Assembly: GCF_030269325.1 (NCBI RefSeq)
Contig: NZ_BSTD01000007.1
Location: 124,001 to 188,000, forward strand
Direction of reading: 5' to 3'
DNA: 64,000 bases
From: Amycolatopsis sp. NBRC 101858
Lineage (GTDB): Bacteria; Actinomycetota; Actinomycetes; Mycobacteriales; Pseudonocardiaceae
Part shown: one piece after another, positions 15,403 to 24,359 of the stretch
Position numbering within the stretch: position 1 is the stretch's first letter
Layout: each line of letters starts with the position of its first letter
Made by a program: the position numbers and the translations under genes
The notes under the pieces: model-generated
What the model was told of the DNA's origin: nothing
What the model saw: the letters and a program-made list of their open reading frames with translations, nothing else
Databases searched by the model: none

Positions 15403-16005
15403 ATGGCGAAACGAACGGTCAGCGTCATCCTGTTCGACGGCTTCCAACTGCTGGACGTGTTCGGCCCGGTCGACCTGCTGGGCACCGTCCCGGACCTGTT
15501 CGACTTGCGGTTCATCGGCCCGGGCCACGAACCGGTGGCCAGCTCGCAAGGCACCAGCGTGTCGGTGACCGACCGCCGCGACGACGCGCCCGAGCCCGAC
15601 ATCATCCTCGTCCCGGGTGGCATCGGCACCCGGACGCTGGTGCGGGACCCGGAGTTCCTCACGTGGCTGACCGGCTACGCGGGCCCGGCGCCGCTCGTCA
15701 CCTCCGTGTGCACGGGCTCGGCGCTGCTCGCCGCCGCGGGCTTGCTCGACGGCTACCGGGCGACATCCAACAAACGTGCGTTCGACTGGGTGGCAACGCA
15801 GGGCGAGCACGTCGAGTGGGTGCGGCGGGCACGGTGGGTCGAGGACCGGAACAGGTGGACCTCGTCGGGGGTGGCCGCGGGCATGGACATGACCGCCGCG
15901 CTCATCCGGCACCTGCACGGCAACGACGTCGCCAAGAAGGTCACCGACTTCCTCGAGCTCGAGGTGCACGCCGACCCGGCGTGGGATCCGTTCGCCCCCG
16001 CCTAA
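15403..16005 (+). CDS. DJ-1/PfpI family protein (isonitrile hydratase-like)
   Basis: 200 residues with the DJ-1/PfpI fold: start VSVILFDGFQLLDVFGPVD, PGGIGTRTL, and the nucleophile elbow SVCTGSALL (Cys103). The DVFGPVD start and TSVCTGS elbow match the stand-alone branch that includes isonitrile hydratase and the sensor halves of GATase1-AraC regulators. The substrate cannot be told from sequence. Its end overlaps by four bases the end of the convergent ABC ATPase gene. Confidence 0.85.
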   Translation: MAKRTVSVILFDGFQLLDVFGPVDLLGTVPDLFDLRFIGPGHEPVASSQGTSVSVTDRRDDAPEPDIILVPGGIGTRTLVRDPEFLTWLTGYAGPAPLVTSVCTGSALLAAAGLLDGYRATSNKRAFDWVATQGEHVEWVRRARWVEDRNRWTSSGVAAGMDMTAALIRHLHGNDVAKKVTDFLELEVHADPAWDPFAPA

Positions 16006-16772
16006 GAACTCAGCTCGCGCAGCAGTACGCGGGGCCGTCCGTCGACCGGGTCGGGAACGACACTTCCGTCCACTTCGAACACGTCACGGAAGACGGCCTC
16101 GGTCAGCACCTCGGCGGGTGGCCCAGCCGCGGCGATCGTGCCCGCCTTCAGCGCGACGATCGTCGTGGCGTACCGGGCCGCGAGGTCCAAAGTGTGCAGC
16201 GCCGCCACGACCGTGACACCGAGCGAGGAGACCAGGCTCAGCGCGGAGATCTGGTGCGCCGGGTCGAGGTGGTTGGTCGGCTCGTCCAGCACCAGCAGCT
16301 CCGGCTGCTGGGCCAAGGCCCGGGCGAGCAGAACGCGCTGGCGTTCTCCACCGGACAATGTGGACAATGGACGGTCCGCGAACCCCATGGCGCCCGTGCG
16401 TTCCAGCGCCTCCGACACGACAGTCTCGTCTGCCGCAGTGAGCCGGTCGAACGCACCAAGGTGCGGGTACCGGCCAAGCCGGACCGCTTCGCGCGCCGTG
16501 AAGTCGTAGCCGCCGGCCTGGTCCTGACCGAGCACGCCGACCCGGCGCGCGACGTCGCGGTGCCGGGCCGTCCAGACGTCCTCACCTCCGAGCAGCACAG
16601 CACCCACGCGCGGCCGCAGGGCACGGTAGACGGTCTTGAGCAAAGTGGACTTCCCGCCGCCGTTCGGTCCGACCACCGCGACGAACTCACCGGGCGCGAT
16701 CGTCAGCGTGACGTCGTGGACCGCCGGGACTTCGGTGTAGCCGGCGGCGATGCCGTCGAAGACGAGTTTCAC
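16002..16772 (-). CDS. ABC importer ATPase for iron/siderophore (FecE-type)
   Basis: 256 residues with Walker A GPNGGGKST (35-43), signature LSGGERQRVLLARAL, Walker B LLVLDEPTNHLD and the switch His (VAALHTLDLA). It powers import through the FecCD permease encoded upstream (ATGA overlap at 16769). The substrate is probably a ferric siderophore, haem or cobamide; the SBP does not decide which. Confidence 0.9.
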   Translation of the reverse strand: MKLVFDGIAAGYTEVPAVHDVTLTIAPGEFVAVVGPNGGGKSTLLKTVYRALRPRVGAVLLGGEDVWTARHRDVARRVGVLGQDQAGGYDFTAREAVRLGRYPHLGAFDRLTAADETVVSEALERTGAMGFADRPLSTLSGGERQRVLLARALAQQPELLVLDEPTNHLDPAHQISALSLVSSLGVTVVAALHTLDLAARYATTIVALKAGTIAAAGPPAEVLTEAVFRDVFEVDGSVVPDPVDGRPRVLLRELSS

Positions 16773-18067
16773 GACAGGCCCACCGTTCCCGCCGCGCTGC
16801 GGCGCAGGATCACCAGGAAGAGCGGGACCCCGATGGCCGCGGTGAGAATGCCGATCGGGAGCTCGGTCGGTGCGAGCACCAGCCGGGCGGCGGTGTCGGC
16901 CCAGACGATCACCAGCGCTCCCAGCAGCGCCGTCACCGGCAGCGCGCGACGGTGGTCGGCCCCGACGAGCAGCCGGGTCAGGTTGGGCACGATCAGCCCG
17001 ATGAACCCGATGCTGCCCGACACCGCGACGACGGTCCCGGTCAGCAACGCGACGATCACCAGCAGCACGGCGCGGGCACGCGCGGCGTCAAGCCCGAGTG
17101 CCGCGGCGCCGTCGTCGCCGAGCACCAGAAGGTTCAACCGGCCGGCCCCCGCTCCCGAAACCACGACCAGTACCAGGACGACCCCCCGCGCAGGTCAATG
17201 CCAACGGCCACTGCGCACCGGCCAGGCTGCCGAGGATCCAAAACAGAATCTGCTGCTGCGCGTCGACGTCGTGCGTGCGCAGCAACAGGAACGAGATGAC
17301 TCCTGACAGCAGCTGGCCGACGGCGATGCCGGTCATCACCATGCGCCCGGCCTGAATTCGGCCGGCCGAGCGGGAAAACCCGAACACCGCCAGCGCCGCG
17401 GCGACCGCGCCGCCGAACGCGGCCAGCGGCAGGGTGAGCTGGTCCCACCGCGCGCCGGAAAGGCTGCCCAGGATCCAGAACAGCGACGAGTTGGTCGTGC
17501 CGACGTCGCGCGCCTGGAAGATCATGAAGTTCGTCAGCCCGGTGAACCCGGCGCCGATCACGATGCCGGCCAGCACCAGTCGGCTGGAGGAGAACGACCC
17601 GGTGAACCGCACGAAGGCGGCCACCGCCAGCAGCGCCGCCATCGCCCCGGCGAACGCCGCGACCCCGACTGACACGCCGCCGAAAGCCGAGGCGCCGAGT
17701 ACGAGCCACGCCACCGCGCCGAACGCGGCCCCGAGGAGATGCCGAGCACGTACGGGTCCGCGAGCGGGTTGCGCATCACCGCCTGCGCCACCACGCCGAC
17801 TACCGACAGTGCCGCGCCGACGAGGATCGCGAGCAAAACGCGCGGCAGACGCAGGTTCCACACGATGTCGTCCTGCGTCAGGCTCCAGTGGGCCGGGTCG
17901 CCGAGGCCGGTCACGCGGTAGGTGAGGATCTCGGCGACCGTCGTCGGCTTGATGAACGCCGTGCCGATGCCGATCGCGACCACGCACAGCACGATTCCCA
18001 CGACCGTCAGACCACCGAGCACCAGCCCGGTCCGCGGTTTCGCCCGCCGCGTCAGGGTGCCGGTCAC
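16769..18067 (-). pseudogene. FecCD-type permease gene with two compensating frameshifts
   Basis: From GTG 18067 (overlapping the SBP stop, TAGTG) the protein reads through the first helices to VLGISSG. One C is missing in the run at 17728-17732. The next frame carries the middle of the permease from AAFGAVAWLVLG to ILGSLAGAQWPLALTCA. One C too many in the six-C run at 17182-17187 then shifts to the last frame (VVSGAGAGRLNLLVLGDD...GFIGLIVPNLTRLLVG) and a normal end. The -1 and +1 changes restore the overall frame with a complete family sequence. Both lie in homopolymers, so sequencing error is as likely as mutation. Confidence 0.8.
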
Positions 18068-19110
18068 TACTTGAACGCGTCCGGGTGCAGGGCCTTCGCC
18101 AGCGCCGCGACGGCCTCGGCGTTGCGGGTGCCGCCGAGGTAGTACGTCTCCGCCAGCACCGGGACGAACCGGCGGTTCTTCACCGCCGTCACGTTCTGCA
18201 ATGCGGGGTTGCCGGTGAAGGAGGCTTCCGCTTTGGCGATCGCTTGGTCGAATTCGGCCTGCGTGCCCTTGCCGAACGCCTCCAGGACGATGACGTCCGG
18301 GTTGCGGGCGACGACCTCTTCCCAGCTGACGTCCTGGTAAACCGCGTTGACGTCGTCGAAGATGTTCTTCCCACCGGCTTGGGTGATGATCGCGTTGGAC
18401 AGGTTCTGGTTGCCGACGGCGTAGGCCTTCCCGGCGCCGTCTTCCAAGCTGTAGGAGTACACCTTCGGTCGTGGTGCGTCCTTGATCTTGCCCTGAACTT
18501 CGGCGACGGTGCTCTTCATCTGGTTCACCATCGCGTCGGTGGAGTTCTTGGTGTCGAAGATCGTGCCGTAGTTGTCGATGTCCTGGTAGGTGACCGAGAG
18601 ATCGGTGACCGGCGCGGTCCGGGTGCACGACGCGGCGAGCGCGAAGTAGGAGTTGAGGTGCCGCTGCGCCAGCTCGGCCTGCGACAGCGCACCCTTGGTG
18701 GTGTCGAAGTTCGACGGCCAGCCACCGACGACGAAGTCCGGGTTCGCCGACAGCAGCTGCTCCCGCTGGACCGGGACGAAGTTGCCCGGCACGTACTCGC
18801 CACCGAGCTTCGGGAGACCATCGGCGATCTTCTGCAGGTCCGCCGGGAACGCGCCGGGCGCGACGGCCTGAGCACCGACGATCTTGTCCTTCAGCCCCAA
18901 CCGCAGCAGGAACTCCAGCACGCTGGTCGTGACCGCCGCGACCCGGGTGGGCGCGGCGGTGAACGTCGACTTCGTGCCGGTGCAGTCAGTCACCGTGCGG
19001 GTGCCGTAGCCAGCGTCCGCACCCGCGTTCGAGCTGCTCGTGCCACTCGGCCCGCCGCACCCGGCCAGCACGACGACTGCTGCGGCGACCGCCGCGAACC
19101 GCCTATTCAC
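18067..19110 (-). CDS. Iron/siderophore-type substrate-binding lipoprotein
   Basis: 347 residues from GTG 19110 (GGAGGAG upstream). Signal peptide and lipobox VVLAGC, then a class III periplasmic-binding fold: PTRVAAVTTSVLEFLLRLGLKDK, NPDFVVGGW, a long helix and NPDVIVLEAFGKG. It captures substrate for the coupled permease and ATPase. The order SBP-permease-ATPase on the minus strand is a standard operon. The longer frame to 19152 lacks a signal peptide start and was not used. Confidence 0.88.
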   Translation of the reverse strand: MNRRFAAVAAAVVVLAGCGGPSGTSSSNAGADAGYGTRTVTDCTGTKSTFTAAPTRVAAVTTSVLEFLLRLGLKDKIVGAQAVAPGAFPADLQKIADGLPKLGGEYVPGNFVPVQREQLLSANPDFVVGGWPSNFDTTKGALSQAELAQRHLNSYFALAASCTRTAPVTDLSVTYQDIDNYGTIFDTKNSTDAMVNQMKSTVAEVQGKIKDAPRPKVYSYSLEDGAGKAYAVGNQNLSNAIITQAGGKNIFDDVNAVYQDVSWEEVVARNPDVIVLEAFGKGTQAEFDQAIAKAEASFTGNPALQNVTAVKNRRFVPVLAETYYLGGTRNAEAVAALAKALHPDAFK

Positions 19111-19604
19111 CAGGGAACTCCTCCGTGCCTCGGCCGCCCGGTGACGGCTCACGGAGAAGTAGTCGGACGTGAGCCCGATTCGGTCCCTCTTCGCACGATC
19201 TGCTGCAGCCGCTGACCCTCACGATCAGTCAGCCTGCGCACCCGGACTGGATCTGCCATCCACACAGCCTGACCGCAACCCGATCACCAGCCCCGAACGC
19301 TGACCGGCGTGTCACCAAACCGGCCAACGTTCATGGACAGAGCACTAGCGACGACCACCGAAACATGAAAGAGATACTTGTCTTCACTAAGGACGTTCAC
19401 TCGTTTGGGCTCGCAGTCGTGAATTTCTCACATACAGCAGCGGCCGAGTCCGCACGACACCTGTTCCTTCCGGACCGATCCACACAGAGTCGGCAGGCCG
19501 ATGACGCGTGCGATTGACCCGGTCGAGAAGGTAAACCGGTCCTACGGCCCGCGCGTGTTCGGATCGCGGCTCCAGGTCAAGCCGTGAGATCAAGGGAGAG
19601 GGCG
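19111..19604. other. Intergenic region without a supported gene
   Basis: About 490 bases between the divergent SBP and secreted-protein genes. I see no riboswitch fold, tRNA or coding bias, although it is long enough to hold both promoters. Confidence 0.5.
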
Positions 19605-20090
19605 ATGCTGATGAACAACGCGACGGCGAGAAGCCGCCAAAGGATGGTCGGCGCGATCGTGGCCACGGTGGTGTCGGCTGCCGGGATGGTCGCTGCGGCC
19701 ACGCCCGCCGCTGCCGTAGGCGCAGGCGTCAACTTCGTGACGCCGTCAGGCAGTGGTTGCCTGGACGGTTACAACAACCGACCGGTCAGCGAGGTGTACA
19801 CCACCGGTTGCAACGGTGGAAAGTTCCAGCAGTGGCGTTACGACGGCTGGAACACGAAGTCCATCCTCTACAGCTATGGAGAAGTCCTCTGCATCGTGAA
19901 GGTCGGCTCGGCGGTGACACTGGACTACTGCAACTCCGCCAACAGCCAGGTGTACTGGTTGGTGCAGGGCCGAACCGGCAGCCTGGTCATCAGGTCGTAC
20001 GCCGATCCCAACGTCTGCCTGACCAGGGCCGGGACCAACGTCGACGTGGGGCCCTGCAACGTGCCGGCGGCAGCATGGGCGATGCGCTAG
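19605..20090 (+). CDS. Secreted ricin-type beta-trefoil-like protein
   Basis: 161 residues from ATG 19605 (AAGGGAGAGG upstream). A signal peptide (VGAIVATVVSAAGMVAAATPAAA) is followed by a Cys-containing domain with repeats resembling ricin-B/QxW units: GCLDGYNNRP...KFQQWRYDG, LCIVKVGSAVTLDYC, VCLTRAGTNVDVGPC. Each unit is about 40 residues, and cysteines are placed to pair within units. It is probably a small secreted carbohydrate-binding or structural protein; no catalytic domain is attached. Confidence 0.75.
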   Translation: MLMNNATARSRQRMVGAIVATVVSAAGMVAAATPAAAVGAGVNFVTPSGSGCLDGYNNRPVSEVYTTGCNGGKFQQWRYDGWNTKSILYSYGEVLCIVKVGSAVTLDYCNSANSQVYWLVQGRTGSLVIRSYADPNVCLTRAGTNVDVGPCNVPAAAWAMR

Positions 20091-20109
20091 CAGTGGGACG
20101 TTGATCGAG

Positions 20110-20151
20110 CCGTAGTGTTCGCCGCGGCCAAGCAGTCGGCGAACACTACGG
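20110..20151. terminator. Perfect 15-bp hairpin after the beta-trefoil gene
   Basis: CCGTAGTGTTCGCCG and its exact complement CGGCGAACACTACGG are separated by 12 bases, 20 bases past the stop codon. There is no U-tract. A shorter 7-bp hairpin (GCAGGCT/AGCCTGC) follows near 20175-20195. Confidence 0.65.
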
Positions 20152-20313
20152 TGACCCCTAAGCCGCGGTTGGCGGCAGGCTCCGCAGCCTGCGACTTCAG
20201 CCAGACCGGCTGAGCATCGCAGGCAGCCGCCAGGGCTGCACCCTCTGCGCGGCGGATGCGGTCGAGGTGGCGCGTGCTTCCCGCGCATCAGAGCGCGGTC
20301 GCCTCCTTGGAGT

Positions 20314-20607
20314 TCATCGTCCGCGCTCCGAGACACCGGCGTGGACACAGGACAGACCGGCCCTGCGCATGGCAATCCGGGCGCGGAACGACTGCGCCAC
20401 CGGGCCGTCCGGCAGTGGAGCCGTCCACCGGTAGGACGGCGCCCGGGCCACCGCGGCCGCCACCAGCGTGCGACCGAAGCCCAGACGCCGATACTCCGCG
20501 GCGACGTGGACGTAGGCGAGGGTGGCCGTCCGGCACCTTCCGCACAGGCTTGTCGTTATTGCGCCAACCTCGGTGCCGTCGAGATGGAGTTCGATTCGTC
20601 CCGCCAG
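20314..20607 (-). pseudogene. C-terminal fragment of a GNAT acetyltransferase
   Basis: An open minus-strand stretch of 97 codons encodes beta4-alpha3 of a GNAT fold: TATLAYVHVAAEYRRLGFGR contains the acetyl-CoA loop (R-R-x-G-x-G/F-R). The product continues TLVAAAVARAPSYRW and ends SERGR. A TGA immediately precedes it in frame and there is no start codon, so the N-terminal half is lost. Confidence 0.55.
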
Positions 20608-20956
20608 CGCCCGTCAGTGTAGTTTGCACCAGGAGAGGCGACGCTCCGATGGGAGAGCAACGGCATCTCGGGCACATCCAGGTGCCCCTGAGACGGCCAG
20701 CCATGCGTCACAGCGTATGACTATCGTCGCCGTTACCTGAGGCCTCCGCGAGGACCACGCCCGCTACTTCCGGCTACGCATCAGGCGATAGTCAACGCGA
20801 CGCGCCCCCATAGAAGACGCCGGCTGCGTTGCTGGAACGCCTTACGTTTCCCGGCGCGAGACGCTCGACTTTCTGTGCTCGGCGACGATCGGCGATTGAT
20901 TCCGCGACAGGTCGTATGGGTGAGGACATCCGATGCTCCCGTTGGTTGCGGCGGAT

Positions 20957-21157
20957 CTACTTGCAGGCTGCAGTCTGGCCAGCCCCATAAGCGGCCTGGG
21001 CCTTCGTGAAGCCGTCACCCGCCGACGATGACAGTCGATCCGTCCTCGCCTGCCACCAGTCCTGGACGCACTTCTCGACCAGCTGCGCGATGCCGCCGGT
21101 TCGGTCGTCGGTCCGCCACGCCTGTGAACGTGGGGACATCAGGACCCCCGGCGGCAC
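20957..21157 (-). CDS. Unidentified short ORF next to the acyl-CoA dehydrogenase remnant
   Basis: 66 codons whose second half (IAQLVEKCVQDWWQARTDR, then a Ser/Ala-rich stretch ending TAACK) has a natural amphipathic look. The first half overlaps low-quality sequence. It may be the tail of a disrupted gene. The rest of 20160-20950 contains only the GNAT remnant and no other supported gene. Confidence 0.25.
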   Translation of the reverse strand: MPPGVLMSPRSQAWRTDDRTGGIAQLVEKCVQDWWQARTDRLSSSAGDGFTKAQAAYGAGQTAACK

Positions 21158-21169
21158 CGCCGGCCGCGC

Positions 21170-21700
21170 TCAGCGGAACGCGGACAGACCGGTCAGCCCC
21201 CCGCCGACCACGAGCGCGTGCACGTCGGTTGTGCCCTCGTAGGTCACGACCGACTCGAGGTTCGTCATGTGGCGAGTCACGGGTTACTCCAGTGTGATGC
21301 CGTTGGCGCCGAGAATCTGACGCGCGGTACGCGCGACGTCGAGCGCGGCGTTGACGTTGCCGAGCTTGCCCATGCTCACGTGCTCCGGTCGCAGCAGCCC
21401 CGCGTCCTTCATCCGGCCCAAATGCAGCGACATAAGGGTCGCCCGGTTGACTTCGAGCGCCATCGTCGCGAGCTTCTGCTGCTGCAGCTGGAAGCTTCGG
21501 ATCGGCCTGCCGAACTGAACCCGGCTGATGCTGTACTCGAGGGCGGCCTCGAGGCAGGCGCGCGCGGCACCGGCGGCGCCCCACACGATTCCGTACCGAG
21601 CTTCGTTCAGGCACGACAGCGGCCCCCGCAGGGAAGACATCTCCGGCAGCACCGCTTCCGCGCGCAATCGCACCTCGTCGAGGCTCAGTTCCGAAGTCAC
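21170..21700 (-). pseudogene. Acyl-CoA dehydrogenase (glutaryl-CoA dehydrogenase-like), truncated and with a nonsense codon
   Basis: The middle and C-terminal domains of the family are recognisable: LNEARYGIVWGAAGAARACL, YSISRVQFGRPIRSFQLQQQ, and ARQILGANGITLE. The next codon is TAA (21284-21286) where the family has Tyr (LEYPV). The same frame then continues PVTRHMTNLESVVTYEGTTD, with the catalytic Glu region, to the natural TGA at 21170. The N-terminal ~200 residues are absent; at about 21700-21735 the sequence switches to a response-regulator fragment. Confidence 0.8.
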
Positions 21701-21718
21701 CGACGCCCTCGGCGAGAA

Positions 21719-21889
21719 TCAGGCTCGCGACAATCGGTCTAGCACGACCACGTCGTGGTCGGTGACGGCAACCGACTCCAGAACGGCGCGTCCGTCGCAG
21801 ACCACGCCGGCGGCGATGGTTTCGCGGCGCATGCCGGTACGGATTGTATCCGCGAGGTACGGCTCGTCTTCGACGATCAGGACGCGCAT
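21719..21889 (-). pseudogene. 5' fragment of an OmpR-type response regulator
   Basis: From ATG 21889 it reads MRVLIVEDEPYLADTIRTG and on to VVVLDR, matching almost residue for residue the intact regulator at 29563-30222 (MRVLIVEDEPYLADAIRIG...VVVLDRD), then breaks into LSRA-stop. Only the first 50 or so residues of the receiver survive, including the phospho-Asp. Its upstream region also resembles that of the intact copy. Confidence 0.75.
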
Positions 21890-22051
21890 GTGGTGACCTC
21901 ACCCCAGGCTGTTCGGGTGCGCCCCAGTCGCTCACACCGGAGGTTTCCCGACCATAAAGGATTTCTTGAACGTGTACCCAACCCCGCGGTTGCTCGAATA
22001 TGCGGCACCCGCGGCGGAACCGTCGCGGCCCGGACTCCGAAGGAGCAACCT

Positions 22052-22561
22052 ATGAACCAACGCTGGACCGAGACGCTCGCCGCCGCCGCGGCCCTCCTGC
22101 TGCTCGCCCTGCTGGGCGCGTGCGGCGCGACCAGCGACACGCCGACTTCGTCGAACTCGCCAGCGTCGACCGGGAAGCCGGCGTTCCACTCGTTCGACGA
22201 GTTCCAGCTTGCGTTCGCCTCGTGCATGCGCGAGCAGGGCGTCAATATGCGCGACCCGTCCGGCGGCGTGCAGGAGCTGGACGGAGGCGGGGACAAGGCT
22301 GCGTTCACCGAGGCGGCGAAGAAGTGCCGGGCCAAACTGGGTACTCCGCCACCCGCCCCACAGGGCACGGGCGCCGCGAAGTCCGACGAGCAACTGCTGG
22401 CCGACCAACTGAAGATCGCCCAATGTCTGCGCGAGCACGGCGTGAACGTCCAGGATCCGACTGCGAGCTCGCCCGTGGTCATACCGCCGAATACCCCGGA
22501 CGATGTCCAGAAGACCTGTGCGCCCAACGGGATCGTCGGACGCGCCAGCGGGGGCAACTGA
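22052..22561 (+). CDS. Lipoprotein at the head of a MacAB-like efflux operon
   Basis: 169 residues from ATG 22052 (AAGGAG upstream): signal peptide with lipobox ALLGAC, a Ser/Thr linker, then two similar segments each with a Cys-containing helix (FASCMREQGVNMRDPSG and IAQCLREHGVNVQDPTA), an internal duplication. Its TGA overlaps the start of the next gene. Such lipoproteins commonly precede peptidoglycan-binding adaptor and FtsX-type permease genes in actinobacteria; their role is unknown. Confidence 0.82.
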   Translation: MNQRWTETLAAAAALLLLALLGACGATSDTPTSSNSPASTGKPAFHSFDEFQLAFASCMREQGVNMRDPSGGVQELDGGGDKAAFTEAAKKCRAKLGTPPPAPQGTGAAKSDEQLLADQLKIAQCLREHGVNVQDPTASSPVVIPPNTPDDVQKTCAPNGIVGRASGGN

Positions 22562-23673
22562 TGTCCGAAGTCGCCGAACAGCCGACGACCGAGACCGGGC
22601 AAGCGCCTCGCCGGCGCCGGCTCGTGGCCGGGCTGGTCATCGTTGTCGTTGCCGCGGTCGGCGCTGTGGTCGCCATGATCGTGGCGAACCGGACCGGTGG
22701 CCACGGCGCCGGAGCCGCATCGGCGTTCACCGGGGCTACCGACCAGATCGTGCAGGGTGACCTCGCGAGCAGCACGAGCGTCTCCGGCACCCTCCGGTAC
22801 GCAGACGGCCGCCCGATCCAGGCTGGTCGAGGTGGGATCGTCACCTGGGTGCCGGCCCCCGGCGCGGTCGTGCCCCTGGGCGGCAAGCTCTACGCCGTCG
22901 ACAACGTGCCGGTGTTCCGGATGCGCGGCGGCCTGCCGGCCTGGCGCGAATTCGCCGACGGGATGGACCGGGGACCTGACGTTCTGGAGCTGGAAGAGAG
23001 CCTGCGTGGCCTCGGCTACTTCCGACAGAACCCCGATGACGTGTTCACCGCGGCCACGACCGAGGCGATCAAGCGCTGGCAGAAGGCCAACGGCCTCGAA
23101 AGCACCGGGCGTCTGCCGCTCGGTTCTGTCCTGTTCTCCGCGGGTGACCTCCGGATCGGCACGGTCAAGGCACACCTCGGCGACCAGGCCGGACCCGGCG
23201 GTGAACTGTTCGACACAACTGCCACAACCCGGATCGTCGACGCGACGATCAAGCTCGCCAGCCAGCAGCTCGCGGTCCCTGGCACGAAGGTCACCCTGGA
23301 CCTGCCCGACGGCGCCACGACCGCCGGGACCATGGTCTCCGTCGGCGCACCGACCGAACGCAACGGATCAGGCGACCAGAAGGAAACCGTCATCCCGGTC
23401 GTCGTCGCGCTCGATGATCCGGCTGCGGCAGGACCCCTTCAAGAGGCGTCGGTGACCGTCGAGATCCCCAGCGATCGACGGCAGAACGTCCTTTCCGTCT
23501 CGATCGGCGCGTTACTGGCGATCACCCCACAGCAATACGGAGTCGAAGTCGTCGACGAGGACCAGACGACCCGGCAGGTCCCGGTGAAAGTCGGGCTCTT
23601 CGCCGGTGGGCGCGTGGAGATCTCCGGCGCGGGCGTCCACCCCGGCCAGCGAGTGGTGGTGCCGAACCGATGA
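22561..23673 (+). CDS. Periplasmic adaptor with peptidoglycan-binding domain
   Basis: 370 residues: one N-terminal anchor (LVAGLVIVVVAAVGAVVAMIV), a HlyD/RND-type beta-barrel region, and a PG_binding_1 domain (VLELEESLRGLGYFRQNPDD, then TTEAIKRWQKANGL) inserted in place of the usual hairpin, then barrel strands ending VHPGQRVVVPNR. It probably links the ABC permease to the cell wall. It is coupled to both neighbours by overlapping start/stop codons. Confidence 0.85.
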   Translation: MSEVAEQPTTETGQAPRRRRLVAGLVIVVVAAVGAVVAMIVANRTGGHGAGAASAFTGATDQIVQGDLASSTSVSGTLRYADGRPIQAGRGGIVTWVPAPGAVVPLGGKLYAVDNVPVFRMRGGLPAWREFADGMDRGPDVLELEESLRGLGYFRQNPDDVFTAATTEAIKRWQKANGLESTGRLPLGSVLFSAGDLRIGTVKAHLGDQAGPGGELFDTTATTRIVDATIKLASQQLAVPGTKVTLDLPDGATTAGTMVSVGAPTERNGSGDQKETVIPVVVALDDPAAAGPLQEASVTVEIPSDRRQNVLSVSIGALLAITPQQYGVEVVDEDQTTRQVPVKVGLFAGGRVEISGAGVHPGQRVVVPNR

Positions 23674-24359
23674 ACGCGATCATCGAGCTGGCGGATGTCC
23701 AGCGGTCCTACGGCGAACCCCCCGTGCTCGCGTGCGCCGGAGTCTCGCTCACCGTCGGTCGCGGTGAGTTCGTCGCGATCGTCGGGCCCAGTGGATCCGG
23801 AAAGTCCACCCTGCTGAACATCATCGGTACCCTCGACCGCCCCACGACGGGTACCGCCCGTATCGACGGGCAAGCCGTGGACGCCCTCGGCGACCGTGCC
23901 CTGTCCGCGTTGCGCGCGCACCGGATCGGCTTCGTGTTCCAGCAGTTCCACCTCGCCGAGGGCGTGACGGCGATCGACAACGTGGCGGACGGCCTCCTCT
24001 ACACCGGAGTTCCGCGGGCCGAACGCCGGCGACGCGCGTTCACCGCGCTGAACCGCGTCGGCCTCGGGCACCGGCTCGGGCACCGCTCGAACCAGCTCTC
24101 CGGCGGCGAGCGCCAGCGCGTGGCTATCGCCCGGGCGGTCGTCGGCGATCCGCCGTTGCTGCTGGCCGACGAGCCGACCGGCAACCTCGACTCGGCGTCA
24201 GGCGCGGCCATCGTCGAGCTGCTCTACGACCTCAACGAGCAAGGCACGACAGTCGTCGTCATTACCCACGACACCCAGCTGGCCGAGGGGCTACCGAGGC
24301 GTATCGCAATCCGGGACGGTCACGTGGTCGCGGACTCGGCCGAGGCGGTGGTCTCATGA
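23670..24359 (+). CDS. MacB/LolD-type ABC ATPase
   Basis: 229 residues with Walker A GPSGSGKST, Q-loop FVFQQFHL, signature LSGGERQRVAIARA, Walker B LLLADEPTGNLD and switch VVITHD. It drives the FtsX-like permease encoded next (ATGA overlaps on both sides). Confidence 0.92.
   Translation: MNAIIELADVQRSYGEPPVLACAGVSLTVGRGEFVAIVGPSGSGKSTLLNIIGTLDRPTTGTARIDGQAVDALGDRALSALRAHRIGFVFQQFHLAEGVTAIDNVADGLLYTGVPRAERRRRAFTALNRVGLGHRLGHRSNQLSGGERQRVAIARAVVGDPPLLLADEPTGNLDSASGAAIVELLYDLNEQGTTVVVITHDTQLAEGLPRRIAIRDGHVVADSAEAVVS

Noticed and set aside
15663..17306. 547-codon plus-strand ORF across the PfpI and ABC genes
   Set aside because: It crosses genes on both strands and is a shadow; no motif.
19111..19604. 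Cobalamin or other riboswitch upstream of the iron-type SBP
   Set aside because: I looked for a B12-box-like or other conserved core and found none.
22000..22560. N-terminal extension of the adaptor protein from 22000
   Set aside because: It overlaps the lipoprotein in another frame; ATG 22561 overlapping the lipoprotein stop is the proper start.
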